From assembly GCA_026419785.1 (NCBI GenBank), contig JAODTK010005759.1, forward strand, positions 81,246 to 145,245: a stretch of DNA of 64,000 nt, given 5' to 3'. The first letter of the stretch is position 1; every line of letters begins with the position of its first letter. The stretch comes from Sclerodactyla briareus. Lineage: Eukaryota; Echinodermata; Holothuroidea; Dendrochirotida; Sclerodactylidae. Below the pieces are notes generated by a model, which ran no database searches, was not told the origin of the DNA, and saw nothing but the letters and a program-made list of their open reading frames with translations. Positions 36,440 to 48,489 of this stretch are shown here, piece after piece. Made by a program: the position numbers and the translations under genes.

Positions 36440-38180
36440 TAGGAGACTGGTTCCAAGCCTATTCAGGGGTGTTTTACCGTAGTAAGCTGGCTGTAAGATC
36501 GTCCATCAGGTTTACCCGTTGTAAGCTGAGTGGAAGCCTCGTCATCAGGTAGTGTACCTGTATTAGAAGCTGGTTGGAAGCCTCTTCCATCAGGCTTACC
36601 TGTATGTAAGCTGGTTTTAGCTCACAATCAGGTTTACCTGTTATGTGGAGCTGGTTGTAAGCCTCGTCCATTAGGTTTACCTGTATGTAAGCTGGTTTTA
36701 GGCCTCTTCCACCAAGTTTACCTATAGTAAGCTGGTTGTAAGCCCGTCCATCAGGTTTACTGTATGTAAGTCTGGGTGTAAGCCTCTTCCATCAGGCTAC
36801 CTGTAAAAGTAAGTGGTTGTTAGCCTCAACAGAGGTTTACCTGTAATGTGAGCTGGTGTTTAAGCCTTGTCCATCAGGTTTACCTGTATGTAAGCTGGTT
36901 TTAGGCCTCTTCCATCAGGTTTATATGTAAGCTGGTTGTAAGGCCTCGTCCATCAGGTTTACCTGTATGTAAGCTGGTTGTAAGCTCGTCCATCAGGTTT
37001 ACTTAAATATGTAAGTGTTTAAAGCTGTCCAGCAGTTTACCTGTTAAAGCTGGTTGTCAGCCTCGTCCATCAGGTTTACCGATGTAAGCTGGTAGCAAGC
37101 CTCGTACATCAGGGTTTACCGTATGCTAAGCTGCGTCTTAAGCCTTTCCATCAGGTTTACCTGTATGTAAAAGGTTGTAAGCCTCGTCCATCAGGTTTAC
37201 CTGTATGAAGCTGGTTGTAAGCCTCGGTCCATCAGGTTTACTGTATGTAAGGCTGGTGGTGAGCCTGTCCATCAGTTTTACCGTATTGTAAGATGGTGGT
37301 ATAGCTCGTCCATCAGGGGTACCGAATGGGAAGCTGGTTGTAAGCCTCATCCACAGGTTTACTGTATGTTAGCTGGTTGTTAGCACTATCCATCAGGTTA
37401 CCTGTATGTAAGCTGGTTGTAAGCATCATCCATCAGTTACCCGTATGTAAGCCGTTGTAAGCCTTGTCCAGCAGTTACATGTATGGAAGCTGGTTTTTTA
37501 AAACCGATCCATCAGGTTACCTGTCTTAAGCTGGTTTTAAACCGCATCCATCAAGTTTACCTGTATGTAAGCTGGTTGTCGCCTAACCATCAGATTTACC
37601 TTATGTGAGCTGGTTGTAAGCCTTCCCCCCCCCTCGTCCATTAGGTTTACCTGTATGTAAGCTGGTTGTAAGCCTCGTCCATCAGGTTTACCTGTATGTT
37701 GGCTGGTTGTCAGCCCTCTATCAGGTTCCCTGTATGTAAGCGGTTGTAATCCTCATCCATCAGTTTTTACCGTCATGTAAGGCAGGTTGTGAGCTTCGTC
37801 CACAGTGTTTACCTGTATGTAGTAGTTTGTAAGCCTTGTCCTCCGGTTTACCTGTATGTCGAGGCTAGTTGTAAGCCTCATCCATCAGGTTTACCTGTAT
37901 TTAAGCTGGTTGTAAGCCTAGTTAATCAAGCTTACCTGGACAGCTGGTGTTAAGCCTCATCCATCCGGTTTACCTGTATGTACGCTGTTTTAGCCTCGTC
38001 CTTAGTTTTTACACTGAATGTAACGCTTGTTGTAAGCCTCGTCCTCAGTTATCCCTGTATGTAAGGCTGTTGTAAGCTTCGTCCATCATGTACCTGTATG
38101 TACGCTGGTTGTGTAGCCTATTAATCCAGGTTTAACCTGTATGTGAAGCTGGTTGTGAGCCTTGTCCATCATGTTGTTTA
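36440..38180 (+). repeat. 41-bp minisatellite
   Basis: About forty copies of a degenerate unit of roughly 41 bases, containing AAGCTGGTTGTAAGCCTCGT then CCATCAGGTTTACCTGTATG. Copies differ mainly by one-base insertions and deletions and by lost blocks. Because 41 is not a multiple of three no repeated protein is encoded, and the short frames seen on both strands are shadows. It starts about 160 bases after the last recognisable copy of the 151-bp array but is unrelated in sequence. Confidence 0.9.
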
Positions 38181-38407
38181 TTGCACATTATGTTGGTGCC
38201 GTCGTTCCAAGCCTTGTTCACCAGGTTCAACTGACCAAAGAGGCTGATTGTGAGCCGTTCATTAGGTTTACAACACATGCAGATGGTTTCAGGCCTGGAT
38301 AATAGGCTTACCTCATATGGGATGTTCCCATACGTTGTCATGAGTTTACTGCATGGTAGGCGGGTTTTAAGCAGTGATCATCGTCCTCTGATGTTAAATG
38401 CACTCAC

Positions 38408-38515
38408 CAACTCCCTCTTCCTGGGAACTATAACTGCTGGTGATGAGCTTAACGTGATCCCAATCTCATCCTTGAGTTCTCTTCATCTCAGCCTCCAGCG
38501 TCTTCATCTCACTCT
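38408..38515 (-). CDS. Candidate coding exon, coiled-coil-like (minus strand)
   Basis: Bordered on the minus strand by an acceptor-like ACATGAAACAG (ending 38516) and a consensus donor GTGAGT (plus strand ACTCAC at 38402-38407). The interior reads ESEMKTLEAEMKRT in one frame and ELKDEIGITLSSSPAVIV then PRKRELV after a shift near 38465. The first part has the E/K/L spacing of a coiled coil. The opposite strand reads as a serine/leucine-rich shadow. One frame break is needed, so this is either a real exon with a read error or a pseudo-exon. Family unknown. Confidence 0.35.
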
Positions 38516-38854
38516 CTGTTTCATGTCAAAGAACCCACAAAAAGCTAGATCTGAGTGATTGCTTAGATGACATTGCTGCTCAGATTACAAAAGATCTTTT
38601 CCAAAAACCCTAGGATTCATGGCATTATAGTGTAACCATGGATTCCAAGGGCGATCATATTTTAGCTCAGGGCAAACATAGCAAGAGCTAGATATACTAC
38701 TAAATATCATCTGGGCTTGATGAGTACTGCGCCGCTCTGATCGTGTACCCCTGAAAAAGGCAACACTTCACTTCTAGTGTGCCCACCCAGAGGATGATTG
38801 CGGACCTACGAAGAACCAGAGTCACAAGGTGGCACTTATATAGCAGCACCTCAC

Positions 38855-38930
38855 CCCGGTGTAACCCAACCCAGGGTCCCAGGTCCCCATCATCATCTTT
38901 GACCTTGACATGGCCAACAAACTGTTCCGT
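38855..38930 (-). CDS. Candidate coding exon (minus strand)
   Basis: On the minus strand an acceptor-like TTCCACTGCAG ends at 38931, and a donor-like GGG/GTGAGG begins at 38854. The 76 bases between stay open without a shift and read TEQFVGHVKVKDDDGDLG then PWVGLHRG. The plus strand is also open here (a IIIFDLDMANKLFRLQWN-like reading), so strand is not certain. I prefer minus because the neighbouring candidates at 38408 and 39880 are minus. Unknown family. Confidence 0.25.
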
Positions 38931-39006
38931 CTGCAGTGGAACAGTGTGTCCAAGTTCGGTTCAGCATACTTGAGGAACAATATTTGAGGCCCAAAAGGGC
39001 AGACAG

Positions 39007-39285
39007 TGTCAGACAGACAGACAGGACATACAGACGACAGATATACCGATAGATAGATGATAGATAGAAATAGAATGATAGAGAGATAGTAGATAGATTG
39101 ATTAGATAGATAGATAGATGGATGGTGGATGGATGACGACGGACGGACGACGGACGGCGGACGGACGGCACGGACGGACGGACGGACGGACGAGACGGAC
39201 GGGGGACAATTAGATGATGCTAGATAGATAGTAGATAGATAGGATAGATATATAAGATAGATAGATAGATAGATAGATAGATATA
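39007..39285. repeat. Tetranucleotide microsatellite, GATA and GACG blocks
   Basis: A compound microsatellite: GACA at the start, GATA units, a central (GACG)n block at about 39134-39200 and GATA units again to 39281. GATA is TATC on the other strand, which explains the long Ser/Tyr/Leu shadow frames there. Confidence 0.95.
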
Positions 39286-39662
39286 TTTGTGTCACATTAC
39301 TGTAGGCTCAACCATCATAGCTGGTCTGCACGACAAGCAGTTATCAGTAGTCTTTTTTGCAAGTTCTCATTCTATATACTCCGAACTATATTCCATTTGT
39401 AACAGCGTTTTCAAGATCCTGCACCCCAGTTACAGACTTAACCGCTTCCCATAATCATTTTGGCCGTAAATTCAGATGTTGGCATTGTAACTAAAAAGAC
39501 CTAAAATGCGAAAAATCAATTAGTTCTTGAATGAATATTGTACTTAGAACACGTCACCAAGACTATGTCTGCTGTCCATAAAGTGCCTGTCAAAGATTAA
39601 TTCGCAATTCTCTGGGTAATTGGTTATGATTTTTTTCCCCAACAAACAATTTTGCAAAATGA

Positions 39663-39680
39663 AACCCCCCCCCCCCCCCT
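39663..39680. repeat. Poly-C tract
   Basis: About 17 C residues after TGAAA. No other feature nearby. Confidence 0.8.
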
Positions 39681-39879
39681 CCTCTCTCCAGAATCCTTGA
39701 AATCCATGTAAGCGTAACATTTGATTACTTGAAAAATCCCAATTGGGCAACGCCCTATATAGGCCAACTACGTCAGGAAAAATGTCTACAACAGCGAGTT
39801 TCAAAATCATGTATAGTATCATTTTATTATTGGGAATTCCAAATGGGCAATCCTTCATAGCGCACAAGTGTGTACTGCA

Positions 39880-40016
39880 GGTAATGCTTCTGAAGTAGGA
39901 CTCACTGCACATTCTTTATCTGGCGTCCCCAGATTATCGTCCTCTCCATATGAAGATCTCCCTCTGGGACCACTGCTCTGCATCAGATTAGACTTGGAGT
40001 CATTGCCCTTCATCAA
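39880..40016 (-). CDS. Candidate coding exon, acidic and disordered (minus strand)
   Basis: On the minus strand TGGTTTTCCCACAG is a good acceptor, ending at 40017. The following frame is open and reads LMKGNDSKSNLMQSSGPRG, RSSYGEDDNLGTPDKECAV and SPTSEALP, with the D/E/K/S/P/G make-up of a disordered segment of a real protein. The downstream end is unclear because no strong GT donor is present; the frame runs on to a stop near 39858. The plus-strand frame over the same bases is richer in Leu and Cys and less convincing. Family unknown. Confidence 0.35.
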
Positions 40017-40686
40017 CTGTGGGAAAACCATAGTGCCGCGATGCATTATTACAAAAGAAATTGGATTCCCGACTTATACTTAAAGCTCCTCAGACATATT
40101 TTGAATTGCTTGATAGTTTTGTTGTTCATAGCAGTGCTCTTTTAAACTATGTGGCTGAAATGAATGGTAACAACTAAAGTTGGTGTCTACCAAAGAAATG
40201 CGGTGAAATACCTCTCCAGGGTTCTTTTTCTTGTCCTATTTTCCATGACTTTCAATGACTCTCCCATCCAGAATTCCATGACTTACAGCTGACCTTACTG
40301 ACAAAAATGTACTGTGCAGCTCACCTGACATTCCTCATTTACAACATTCATCACCATGGAGAAAATTTACTGTGGTACAATTATGTACTATTCCTTCCTG
40401 ACCCAAGCAACAACATTGTCAGAAGTAACATACACGCAGTGTTGCATGCAAGACCACTATATTATCTTGACTCGTCCCGTCCAGAGACTGGCATACTATT
40501 CGAGTAATGAATGGGGTGCCCCCTCGAAGATGATTCCTCAACCTCCCCTACCCTATTTGCAACCCTGCACCAAATTGATTAATTATGCAAATTATTTCCT
40601 TACATGTTACTAATATTTAGTTGCAGTTTCAGCATGAGACAACAGTTATCTCAACAGTTTGATTATTCTTATTAATTTCTATTTAG

Positions 40687-40793
40687 GCAGCCAGGGCTTA
40701 ACTGGAACCTGAGTTTGCTGTAATTGAGGCCATCTCGCCCATGTTGCTCAACTGACCTTGCATCTTGCTGTGTCTTGTTTGGAGCTCACGGTG
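40687..40793 (+). CDS. Ambiguous splice-bounded segment (plus acceptor and donor, frame breaks)
   Basis: TTAATTTCTATTTAG ends at 40686 and a GTGAGTAT donor starts at 40794, giving a 107-base plus-strand exon-like segment. Its reading needs two one-base shifts: LEPEFAVIEAISPMLLN, then LTLHLAVSCLELT. The minus strand of the same segment is open for about 30 codons (RELQTRHSKMQGQLSNMGEM) but lacks an acceptor. The sites favour plus, the frame favours minus. Treat as unresolved. Confidence 0.2.
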
Positions 40794-41449
40794 AGTATAT
40801 ATCCATTCTCCATAAACTAATGATCCCTAAGCCGGAATATTGAATGCGCATGGCCATATATCACAGGCTAACGTTAGGCAAATTCCAGGAATTTAAACCT
40901 TACGTATGTGACATGGGTCGCCAGGCATGACACTCATTACGTAGGGTTTTCAACACATTCAAAGTTCAGTATCAAAGATCAGTTAAGATCCATAAATTTT
41001 AACAATGGTCAAATAAATAACAATTTCAGCAGATACCGAGGAGTTAACAACACTGGACAGCAGGGACGTAAAAACCAAAACTGGGACGTCAGAGGCAATT
41101 TGTAGCAAGTTACTAAACCAAATTTGTTTGGAAGAGGTGAATATCATGATCACATGTGGACAACTTGACTGAAGACAAGTTGCGCATGGGGGGGTGGACC
41201 AATAAAAACACTAAGCAGCATAGTGTGAGCTGCCAACGCAGCGGAACAATTTATTTACCATGCTGCGGAAGATTCATACCTAATACTGATGCCTGTTTTC
41301 CATTTCAACGCAAATCTGCGGACAATATATTTAACAAAGTTCTAAAAATAGTAGGAAGTAAAACAAAGAAAAATATAGGAAAATGTACAATACATTGAAC
41401 AGTTCTCCTTCCAGGAATTTAAGATAAAGTGAGCTTTTTCTTGACTTGC

Positions 41450-42430
41450 AAGCCTTAAAAGTGTCAGAGCAAATCCATGACTTTACCCGGCTGCTTGGAA
41501 CCCCTGACTTTCATCATGCAAAATCAAGAGAAAACCTGTGTTCTGTGACTCTGAGCCTACTGAGAAATTCGAACCTTTTAGCCATTCAACTCTCTAAATA
41601 TCTGGAAAAACTTGTACAAATTCATGTAATTGGATCGCGCAAAACAACTTGTCAGAATTGTGTTTCCCATGTCACCATTCGAGAAAGTGATGGTAACTCT
41701 GTGCTCAGCTAGGAATCTAGGTATGATATCAGACTCTCCAAGTCAATGACACTGCAACTCGCTCTGATATAGTCCGCTCTGCATTGCTGCATCTCAAAAT
41801 ATCAGGAAATATCTTTACCTATCAGGAGATATCTCCTCTAACCACAAATGAACTAAAACAGACATGTCATGACACCTTAACCTCTATAGGCTTGATATGG
41901 AAATCCTGTTAATGGCCTGCAATGAGCAGATGAATGGTCTCCATGCAGGGAATGCAAAAAACCAAGCTGCCTCACATATTGAACTTGAAAAAGAAAAGCT
42001 CACAAGTAAACCTCACTTCAGGAGCTGTATACTGGCTACCTCTCCATGTGGATCATCACTCTCCATTGGTGGATTATCAAGAATAAATTATAAAATTCCA
42101 ATCTGGTATATATTTGAATCTCAAGGCTTCCGGGCATACCTCCTCACTGTTTTGTTTTCCTTATAGTTATCTTCTATTTGCGTGATATACTTGCTACTTG
42201 AATACTTGGTGGAAGCCGACCCCTACCATTGTGGTCGAGAAATGAAAAGTTACTGGCGAGTTGAGAACAAACAGGTCATGGGATGACAGGCCCTTTTTTG
42301 TGTGCTGCCCCCAACTTCTGTGAATGCCCTACCGGTCAAATTATAAAGAAGGTAAATCCTTCAGGCAAAACTTATTGACTCATATTCTTTTCTCTAGCTT
42401 CAGATGAATGTTGGTGCGTTCCGTCGTTTT
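41450..42430 (+). mobile_element. CR1/L2-like non-LTR retrotransposon, C-terminal remnant
   Basis: Plus-strand pieces of the region after the RT palm, in the right order but in several frames: IHVIGSRK near 41622, SARNLGMISDS near 41705 (family ARNLGVIFDS), a relic of the RLDYCNSLL-type block near 41893 (seen as RLDMEILLMA), INYKI near 42087 in an HWLPV-RINYKIL-type context, NALPVKL near 42325 and SFRQNLLTHILFSLA near 42360. The catalytic palm is missing, so this is a 5'-truncated copy. No TTA tail is evident. Inactive. Confidence 0.65.
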
Positions 42431-42879
42431 GTTTTTATGGTCATTCACTCCTGGGGGCACTGTACTAGTGGATGTGCGCGTTTTCAGGTCCTTATTATCA
42501 TTATGGGCCTATTATATATGATCTCATTTGATAAGTTGCAAAATTTGTGCGAGACTGAGCCCTTTTGTTTTTTTTTTTTTTTTATATATAGGCAAATCCT
42601 AATTTGATGGAGGACAATTGGATACTGCACTTTTACTCCTATGACAACTAATTGAGTTTTTCCTAAGCAGCCCCTAAGGAGACCAATTAGGCCATAAAAA
42701 TGAAGAGGCTTGAGTTGAGACGCTTTTTCGAAGCGGTTGGTGGGATGGCTAGATTGGATTATCCTAAGCTAGTTTTAGAGATGGGTCAGGACAACTGAAG
42801 CCATCCAGGTAGGTCATTCCAGGTGCCCCATTTTCACAGGTAATATTAGCGTTATTTCTTTCACTATTTTTGTTTTCAA

Positions 42880-43070
42880 GAAGGGTCCGAGGCAAAGGAG
42901 AATGATGACATCTTTGACCTCTACTTGTGGAGAGCAGATAAACAATAGAAGCTTGTCAACTCCTTGCCACAGACAACAACAGGAAGGCGGTCACTGACCG
43001 CTTTGTTAAAAGGAAAACTGAGGGCTTGAATACAAACAGAAGTTATTGTGGAGAGTGGAAAGCTGTATCT
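42880..43070 (+). CDS. Candidate coding exon (plus strand)
   Basis: A pyrimidine-rich acceptor (TATTTTTGTTTTCAAG) ends at about 42881. The sequence then reads GSEAKENDDIFDLYLWRADK in one frame and LATDNNRKAVTDRFVKRK with TEGLNTN after one stop and one shift near 42960. Both parts are hydrophilic and protein-like, while the minus strand is Cys/Leu-rich. I do not recognise the family. It could be a cellular exon or a decayed transposon gene; the stop argues for caution. Confidence 0.25.
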
Positions 43071-43079
43071 ATATGTCCA

Positions 43080-46000
43080 AAATCCATTTCAATACCATGT
43101 TTCTATGTGTAGTTATTTGCCTTCAACGTTTGGTCATTATGCAGAGAAATGGGGAAATCCCAATTGGTGGCAATAACTCATGATGTCCACTTGGACAACA
43201 CAGGAAATATGTTATGTATTTCATTGTTTCATTCTGTTGAATAGTCAACATCAGACAGAATTCTGTTTGTTGTTCTTTCTCTCACCAAAGTAAATTTCAA
43301 ACAGCCACCCAACCCATAACAGCCAATCCTCTCCCATAGACTAAGTGCTTTTTGCAGTGAAAATTAATGTGTGAATTGTCAATGGAAACGAAGCAGGGTT
43401 GTGCAGGATGCCATCATTTATTGTTGCACGATGGGATGCTTCTCGATCTAGCGCAATACACATGCACAAACTTCAAAGGACGTAACTCGGGAAACAGAAA
43501 GTCGTACGAACTTTGTGTTTGGACTGACGTATTCAGTTTTTTCCAGCTAATATATTAGCCTCTTTATAGTTTTCCGTATAGTTGGCCTTAACCATGATAA
43601 ACCAAGAGAGAGCTCATCAGCTACTCGCTACAGAGTAATGGGGTTGATACAATCACTTCTATACTACATTTACATACTCCTAGTATCGTGTTAAGACATC
43701 AATCTTAGCTGACGTACGTGACATTATGAGTGCGCCACCAATGACCAACTACGTCTACTGTATCAGCCAGCATGCAGTGCCTGGTTCAATTTTTTGTTTT
43801 TTTTTTAAGGCCAAGGATCATGTGAGTATGCTTTACCTCTTGTCACGATGTCTTCATTACATCATGGCGGCTAAGCCCCCTGACAGAACCACGATCAGCT
43901 ATTGCAAAAATTTCTCTCCTGATGCCCTTTGGCAGGCAACCTAGCTGAGATCCAATCATAACAAATCGTTCACGAGATATCAAGGATAACTCAATAATTT
44001 TCAGTGACTACCATTCTTCACTTCGGTTATGAAGTTTCAAATTTGAGCACTTATGTGTGTGAAGTCAATTGGCAACCTTTGCATTGTTCCCCCAGTGATG
44101 TCACCTTTCCTCAAAATTGCAAAAGCGAATTAAATAACTTGAGATACGAGTGAACGTGCTCGAATCCTCCAATTTGAGTCTTGAATGCCCTCTTTTCACC
44201 TGCTAGTTTAAGGGAATCCTACATTCCCATTGGTCTTTATTCCCCCCTTTGACTGATTGGGATTTTTCTGATGAACGTCAGACCATAACAGCGGGTTACG
44301 GCAACAACTAGATGATTGTGTTTTGTACCAAGTTGACATCCAAAGGATGGCTGGAACAATTTCTTCCCACTGAGGAAGGATATATCGATACAGGACGTCT
44401 GGTATTGCTGGAGCACTGCAGAAATGAGGGTATAGAGCCTCCCATTATCATCACATCATCCATTTTTACGTTGCGGCTCCACTCCAGTGGGTTGGAAATG
44501 GTTCATGTCTGTATATACTTACTACAACCCTGCCTTCTCTACGCTCAGATATCCCGAGAGAATTCCAACCCTGGGCATCATTGATGCAACGTAATGCGCC
44601 AAGTCTTTTGTCTACCGCAATCTCACTCTTCCTTCAACAGTGTACTGTCCTAATAGTGCCATCCAGCTATCTCTATGGTTGACATGTCCATCCATCTTAG
44701 CCTGCTTACTGTTTATGGCCAAATCAGGCAATTACCTCCTTTTACTACTGATATCGCAGTAATCTGCCTCTAGCTAGTGTTCGTTTGGCTTAGGGATGCC
44801 CCCATTCAGAGATCACTTTGAGAGCCACGTCAACCTCCTGTTCCCATTTGAAACATGTTCAAGACGTTAAATTTTATGAGGAACTGCATTCTGTGTAAGT
44901 TGACAGATTTTGGTCCAATTTTACCCCTTCTCTTGTTTTGCAGAAATGAAAGTTACCTGAAATGAGTGTTAATTGACAGGGAGTAGTGAACCAAACACAG
45001 CACATCACATAATCCAATGAGTATGTTCTTGGCAAAACGGAAAGAACTGCATGAGCAGCACATGGTATTGTGACTGGGAATGGTGGATGTGCTTTCAGTG
45101 GATCCCATTCAGTAACATATCAAAAGATTTGTGTCAGATAATAAAAAATCCATTACCATCTCGCTGGGGCCTGGACAGTTCCGTTCTTTGTTTCGCTGCC
45201 TCTTAGCCCTGCCCACTCCTCAACAGAGCCGACTGGGAGTTCTTCCAACGAGCATTACTCTCCTTCAGCTGCTAATACTGACCCTCTCAGCGACTCACAG
45301 CTGCGGATTGCACCAAATTATTCATTAGGATTTTAATGGGTTCAGGAACCTAGTAATTAGGGTTAGCAACATCTCGCGTGTTTTTTTCCACCTGTATATG
45401 CACGACCGGGTATTCAAGCATGCAACCAGCTGAAAACAAGCGTCTCAACTGATACCGTCCCTCTTGATCACGCGCATCACCTTGCGTGTGAACACTCCTC
45501 GAGCGTGTTCTCGCACTACTTACCCTGGTAATTGTGTCCCATTTGTGAAAGCTAATGCACACTGATCCTTCTCTACCAATATGTGAGCGCGTGTTCCCTT
45601 GTACATTGACATACTCTTGTACACTCAAGACAATCAAATTCGTACACCCTCAATCGTTTGTGCCGATCTACCATGGCATTCACACCGTCATCGGCATCAA
45701 CAACAAAAAGCTGATCACCCCATGTCCTCGCCTAATAGTCACCATGCAAACAGTTAACAAGGAATTTAATGTTTGCTTTAGCTTTTGGTATAGCATTTAC
45801 ACCCTCTAATCATTGACAATTGTCAATTCGTAGGGACTGATTATGGACAATGTCTACGAAAGTGAAGAGTATAGTTTTTGGGAAATGACTAGATCGCCTA
45901 AATTATGCAATGAGAACAATATTCACCTTCCTATGGACGCATTGCTCTTTCACATATCTCAGGATCACACTTAATACATGGGACTTCAACAAACTTGAAC

Positions 46001-46590
46001 ATTTGCATTGATTTGGAAAATTATACACACTGCATAACCCCCGTGACTCGAGTCATGTTATGTTACCATCTGGGGGGAATAAACTAAGGTAGACCATACC
46101 AATCAGCTTCAGGAAAATCAAACCAACTTTTGAAATTTGGGTAACACCGAAACAGCAAATAGACACACCTGAATGACTCCGTGTCTTTCCACCCTATTGG
46201 CATATACAATTTTATATATTGAATAATCACAAAGTGCTCGATTTCACATAATTGAGTGGTGATGGAATGAAAAAATCTTACTACCTTGAATTTTGCATAA
46301 ATTATGCAAACTAGACTGACTCAATTACCATAATTTTATGCTGAAAATCTAACAGTACATCTACTTCATCTCCCACATCTATGTGCCAAACCAATTCACC
46401 CTAGCACCCAACGTTCACTGTAATCTTGCTAACGACCTGACAATAGATTACCTAAAATAAGCTAATTACCTTACTAACTAGACACTGCCTGGCGTAGACC
46501 GCCACTTATATATCTCCCCTTTGCCATCACCAGTTTCTATTTTTTTGGCCCGTTAACTCCTTTAAATACGCACATTTAGTCAAGACTCCA
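43080..46590. other. Mostly unassigned DNA, weak exon-like patches
   Basis: No known domain. A strong acceptor-like CTTCTCTTGTTTTGCAG ends at 44943 but stops follow; an open piece reading NPMSMFLAKRKELHEQHMV lies near 45012-45070. Near 45206-45322 a plus-strand frame reads AHSSTEPTGSSSNEHYS. Neither can be joined into a gene. The segment 44520-44690 resembles 59045-59215 over about 150 bases, so it holds a dispersed repeat. Confidence 0.35.
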
Positions 46591-46599
46591 CCTTTAACC

Positions 46600-46945
46600 A
46601 CTTGACCAACAGACAGAGGTCAAATTGAGGTCGAGGTCACACACATCAGTCACGACTAATCACAATGGTGAACCTCCAGCGTCACAGATATTCAATTCTC
46701 CGATTATGGCCAGAAAACAGTTCTTTTGACCCCTAATTGACCTTGAATGACCTTCACTGACATGGCAGTTTCATGAAAATTGTAACTCTCCTGTGAAACA
46801 TCCACTTCTTAGGAGCATTTTTGCATTCTGATGAACAGTGGCCAGTGCTATTGCCCCAAAGTACTAAACTCAAGTTTTTGACTCCTACGTGACCTTTGTA
46901 ATCTTGATGACATGTCGGTTTCTATGAAAATTGTTACTCTCCATT
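46600..46945 (-). repeat. Inverted partial copy of the ~565-bp AGGTCA-rich repeat
   Basis: Read on the minus strand this matches the units at 25950-28130: GAGAGTAACAATTTTCATAG, GTCATCAAGATTACAAAGGT, CACGTAGGAGTCAAAAACTT, AGTACTTTGGGGCAATAGCA, GAATGCAAAAATGCTCCTAA, then AACTGTTTTCTGGCCATAAT and CACCATTGTGATTAG. It covers a little over half a unit. It stops where the CR1/L2-like element at 46945 begins, suggesting that one inserted beside or into the other. Confidence 0.75.
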
Positions 46946-48125
46946 TCAACTACTATTCAGCACACAGATATCTGCCAGATATCCAATTTGACAAAAATTT
47001 GACAGTTGTAATTTTTCTTTGCCTGTACTCGAAAAATAAGCACATCATGACTAAAAATCCCAGGTTTCAGAATAACGGCAACATCTACCTTCATATTCCT
47101 ATTGAAGGGGTGCCTCAAGCTCTGTTATCGGCCATGGCATTCATCATGTATACCTTCCTTTGGAGGAGATTATTCAGTCGCACGGTATCACCAGCATGAT
47201 CTACGCGGAGACACCCAAATTCATACCGTATTAAAGAATGATGATTGTGCAACCATGATGGCAGAGTAGTGCATGTGTTCAGAGATATCACATCTTGGTC
47301 AACTGCTACAATATGAAATTGAATGATGCAAAACCGAAATATCCATATCGCCTCGTTTCAGAGTTGCACACCGATAACATCTGGTAGACATAGGGAACGT
47401 TCCATATTCACCAGTTTGCCAGTAGAAATCTTGGTGCATTTTTTCGATATAAGGTGGGCCTAGACTCTCATGTAAGTACTAGCTGTCAATGGAGCCATAT
47501 CAGCTTGCATAAATTGGTAAAATCTGTGGATATCTTGATAGCAAACAACCGAGAGACTGTCCATGCGTTTGTTACCTCGCGCCTTGACAACTGCAACGGC
47601 TTACTATTTGGTCTCCCTGACCACCTACTGATTCAAGCTACCGCGATCCAAAACAGCTGAGCGATTGTCACAAAGTGTGGTCGGCTCTCTCCCTAAAAAA
47701 CCTATTCTCCATAACCTTCATTGGCTCCCTGTTAAGCTTCGCATCAACTATAAGATTCTTCTATTAACCTATAAGTGTATTCACGGTATTGCTCCTACAT
47801 ACTTAAGAGAACTCGTTGAGATTTACTCTCCCACACGCTCCCTATGGTCTAGTACAAAATCTCTGCTAAAATCACACAAAGTGTCCACACAATCTTACGG
47901 GCACAGGTAATTCCAGCATGATCTTGCCTTCATTTGGAACAGTCGACCAGTCCATGTCAAAAATGGACCTTTCAGTGACAGCTTCAAATCTGTTCTTAAG
48001 ACACATTTGTTTTCTTTGTTGTAAAGTTGTATTTTTGTTGCCTGGTTGTGTTTTGTCCACCGCATTGAGACTTCTTTGTGTAATGCGCTATTAAGAACTT
48101 TATTATTATTATTATTATTATTATT
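46945..48125 (+). mobile_element. CR1/L2-like non-LTR retrotransposon with TTA tail
   Basis: Plus-strand RT and C-terminal pieces: GVPQ near 47108, AFIMYTF near 47133, a damaged YADDT box (IYAETPKF) near 47200, FVTSRLDNCNGLLFGLPD near 47571-47624, HWLPVKLRINYKILLLTYK near 47719-47775, HGIAPTYLRELVEIYSPTRS following, and SFKSVLKTHLFSLL near 47980. The 3' end has GCATTGAGACTTC, AATGCGCTATTAAGAACTTT and (TTA)n at 48099-48125, as expected for the family. Stops and shifts make it inactive. 5'-truncated within the RT. Confidence 0.85.
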
Positions 48126-48129
48126 CATT

Positions 48130-48485
48130 CAACATTCGACCTTTGACCTTTTGACCTCAATTTCAGGGGTAGTTTGACCTGCTGACTCTAAAAATTCTGC
48201 ACTTATTTCGAATGAAAAACTTTGACCTCTGATATCTTCACACACAAAGGTCACATGGGGTAATTTATGGTCATTTCGATCGGAAGTACCTTTGAGATCC
48301 AAAAATGGCCACAAAAATTTGATTCGGCCAAAAACTTGGTAAAAGTCAAATCGAGGTGAAAGGTCACACCGATGGAGGTCAATGAGTGAATACAATGGTG
48401 CACCTCCCAACTCGCAGACATTGGTTCCCGGAGTTTGGGCCCCCCCACCCCCTTTGCTGACCCTAGGTCACACTGAAATCTAATC
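48130..48485 (-). repeat. AGGTCA/TGACCT-rich dispersed repeat
   Basis: Directly after the TTA tail the plus strand has at least eight TGACCT or close variants (for example CGACCTTTGACCTTTTGACC at 48138). The right part, with AAGGTCACAC, ACAATGGTGCACCTCCCAAC and CAGACATT, resembles 46620-46690 (GAGGTCACACAC, CACAATGGTGAACCTCCAGC, CAGATATT), so it is a distant relative of the 565-bp repeat family. The direct flanking suggests that the CR1/L2-like element lies inside a larger copy. Confidence 0.55.
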
Positions 48486-48489
48486 ATTC

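Noticed and set aside
38822-39295. 157-codon minus-strand Tyr/Leu/Ser-rich frame looking like membrane segments
   Set aside because: It is the translation of the GATA/GACG microsatellite.
45350-45830. Two overlapping 84-95-codon frames that looked like a possible retroelement polyprotein piece
   Set aside because: No diagnostic motif in either strand, and no splice pair.
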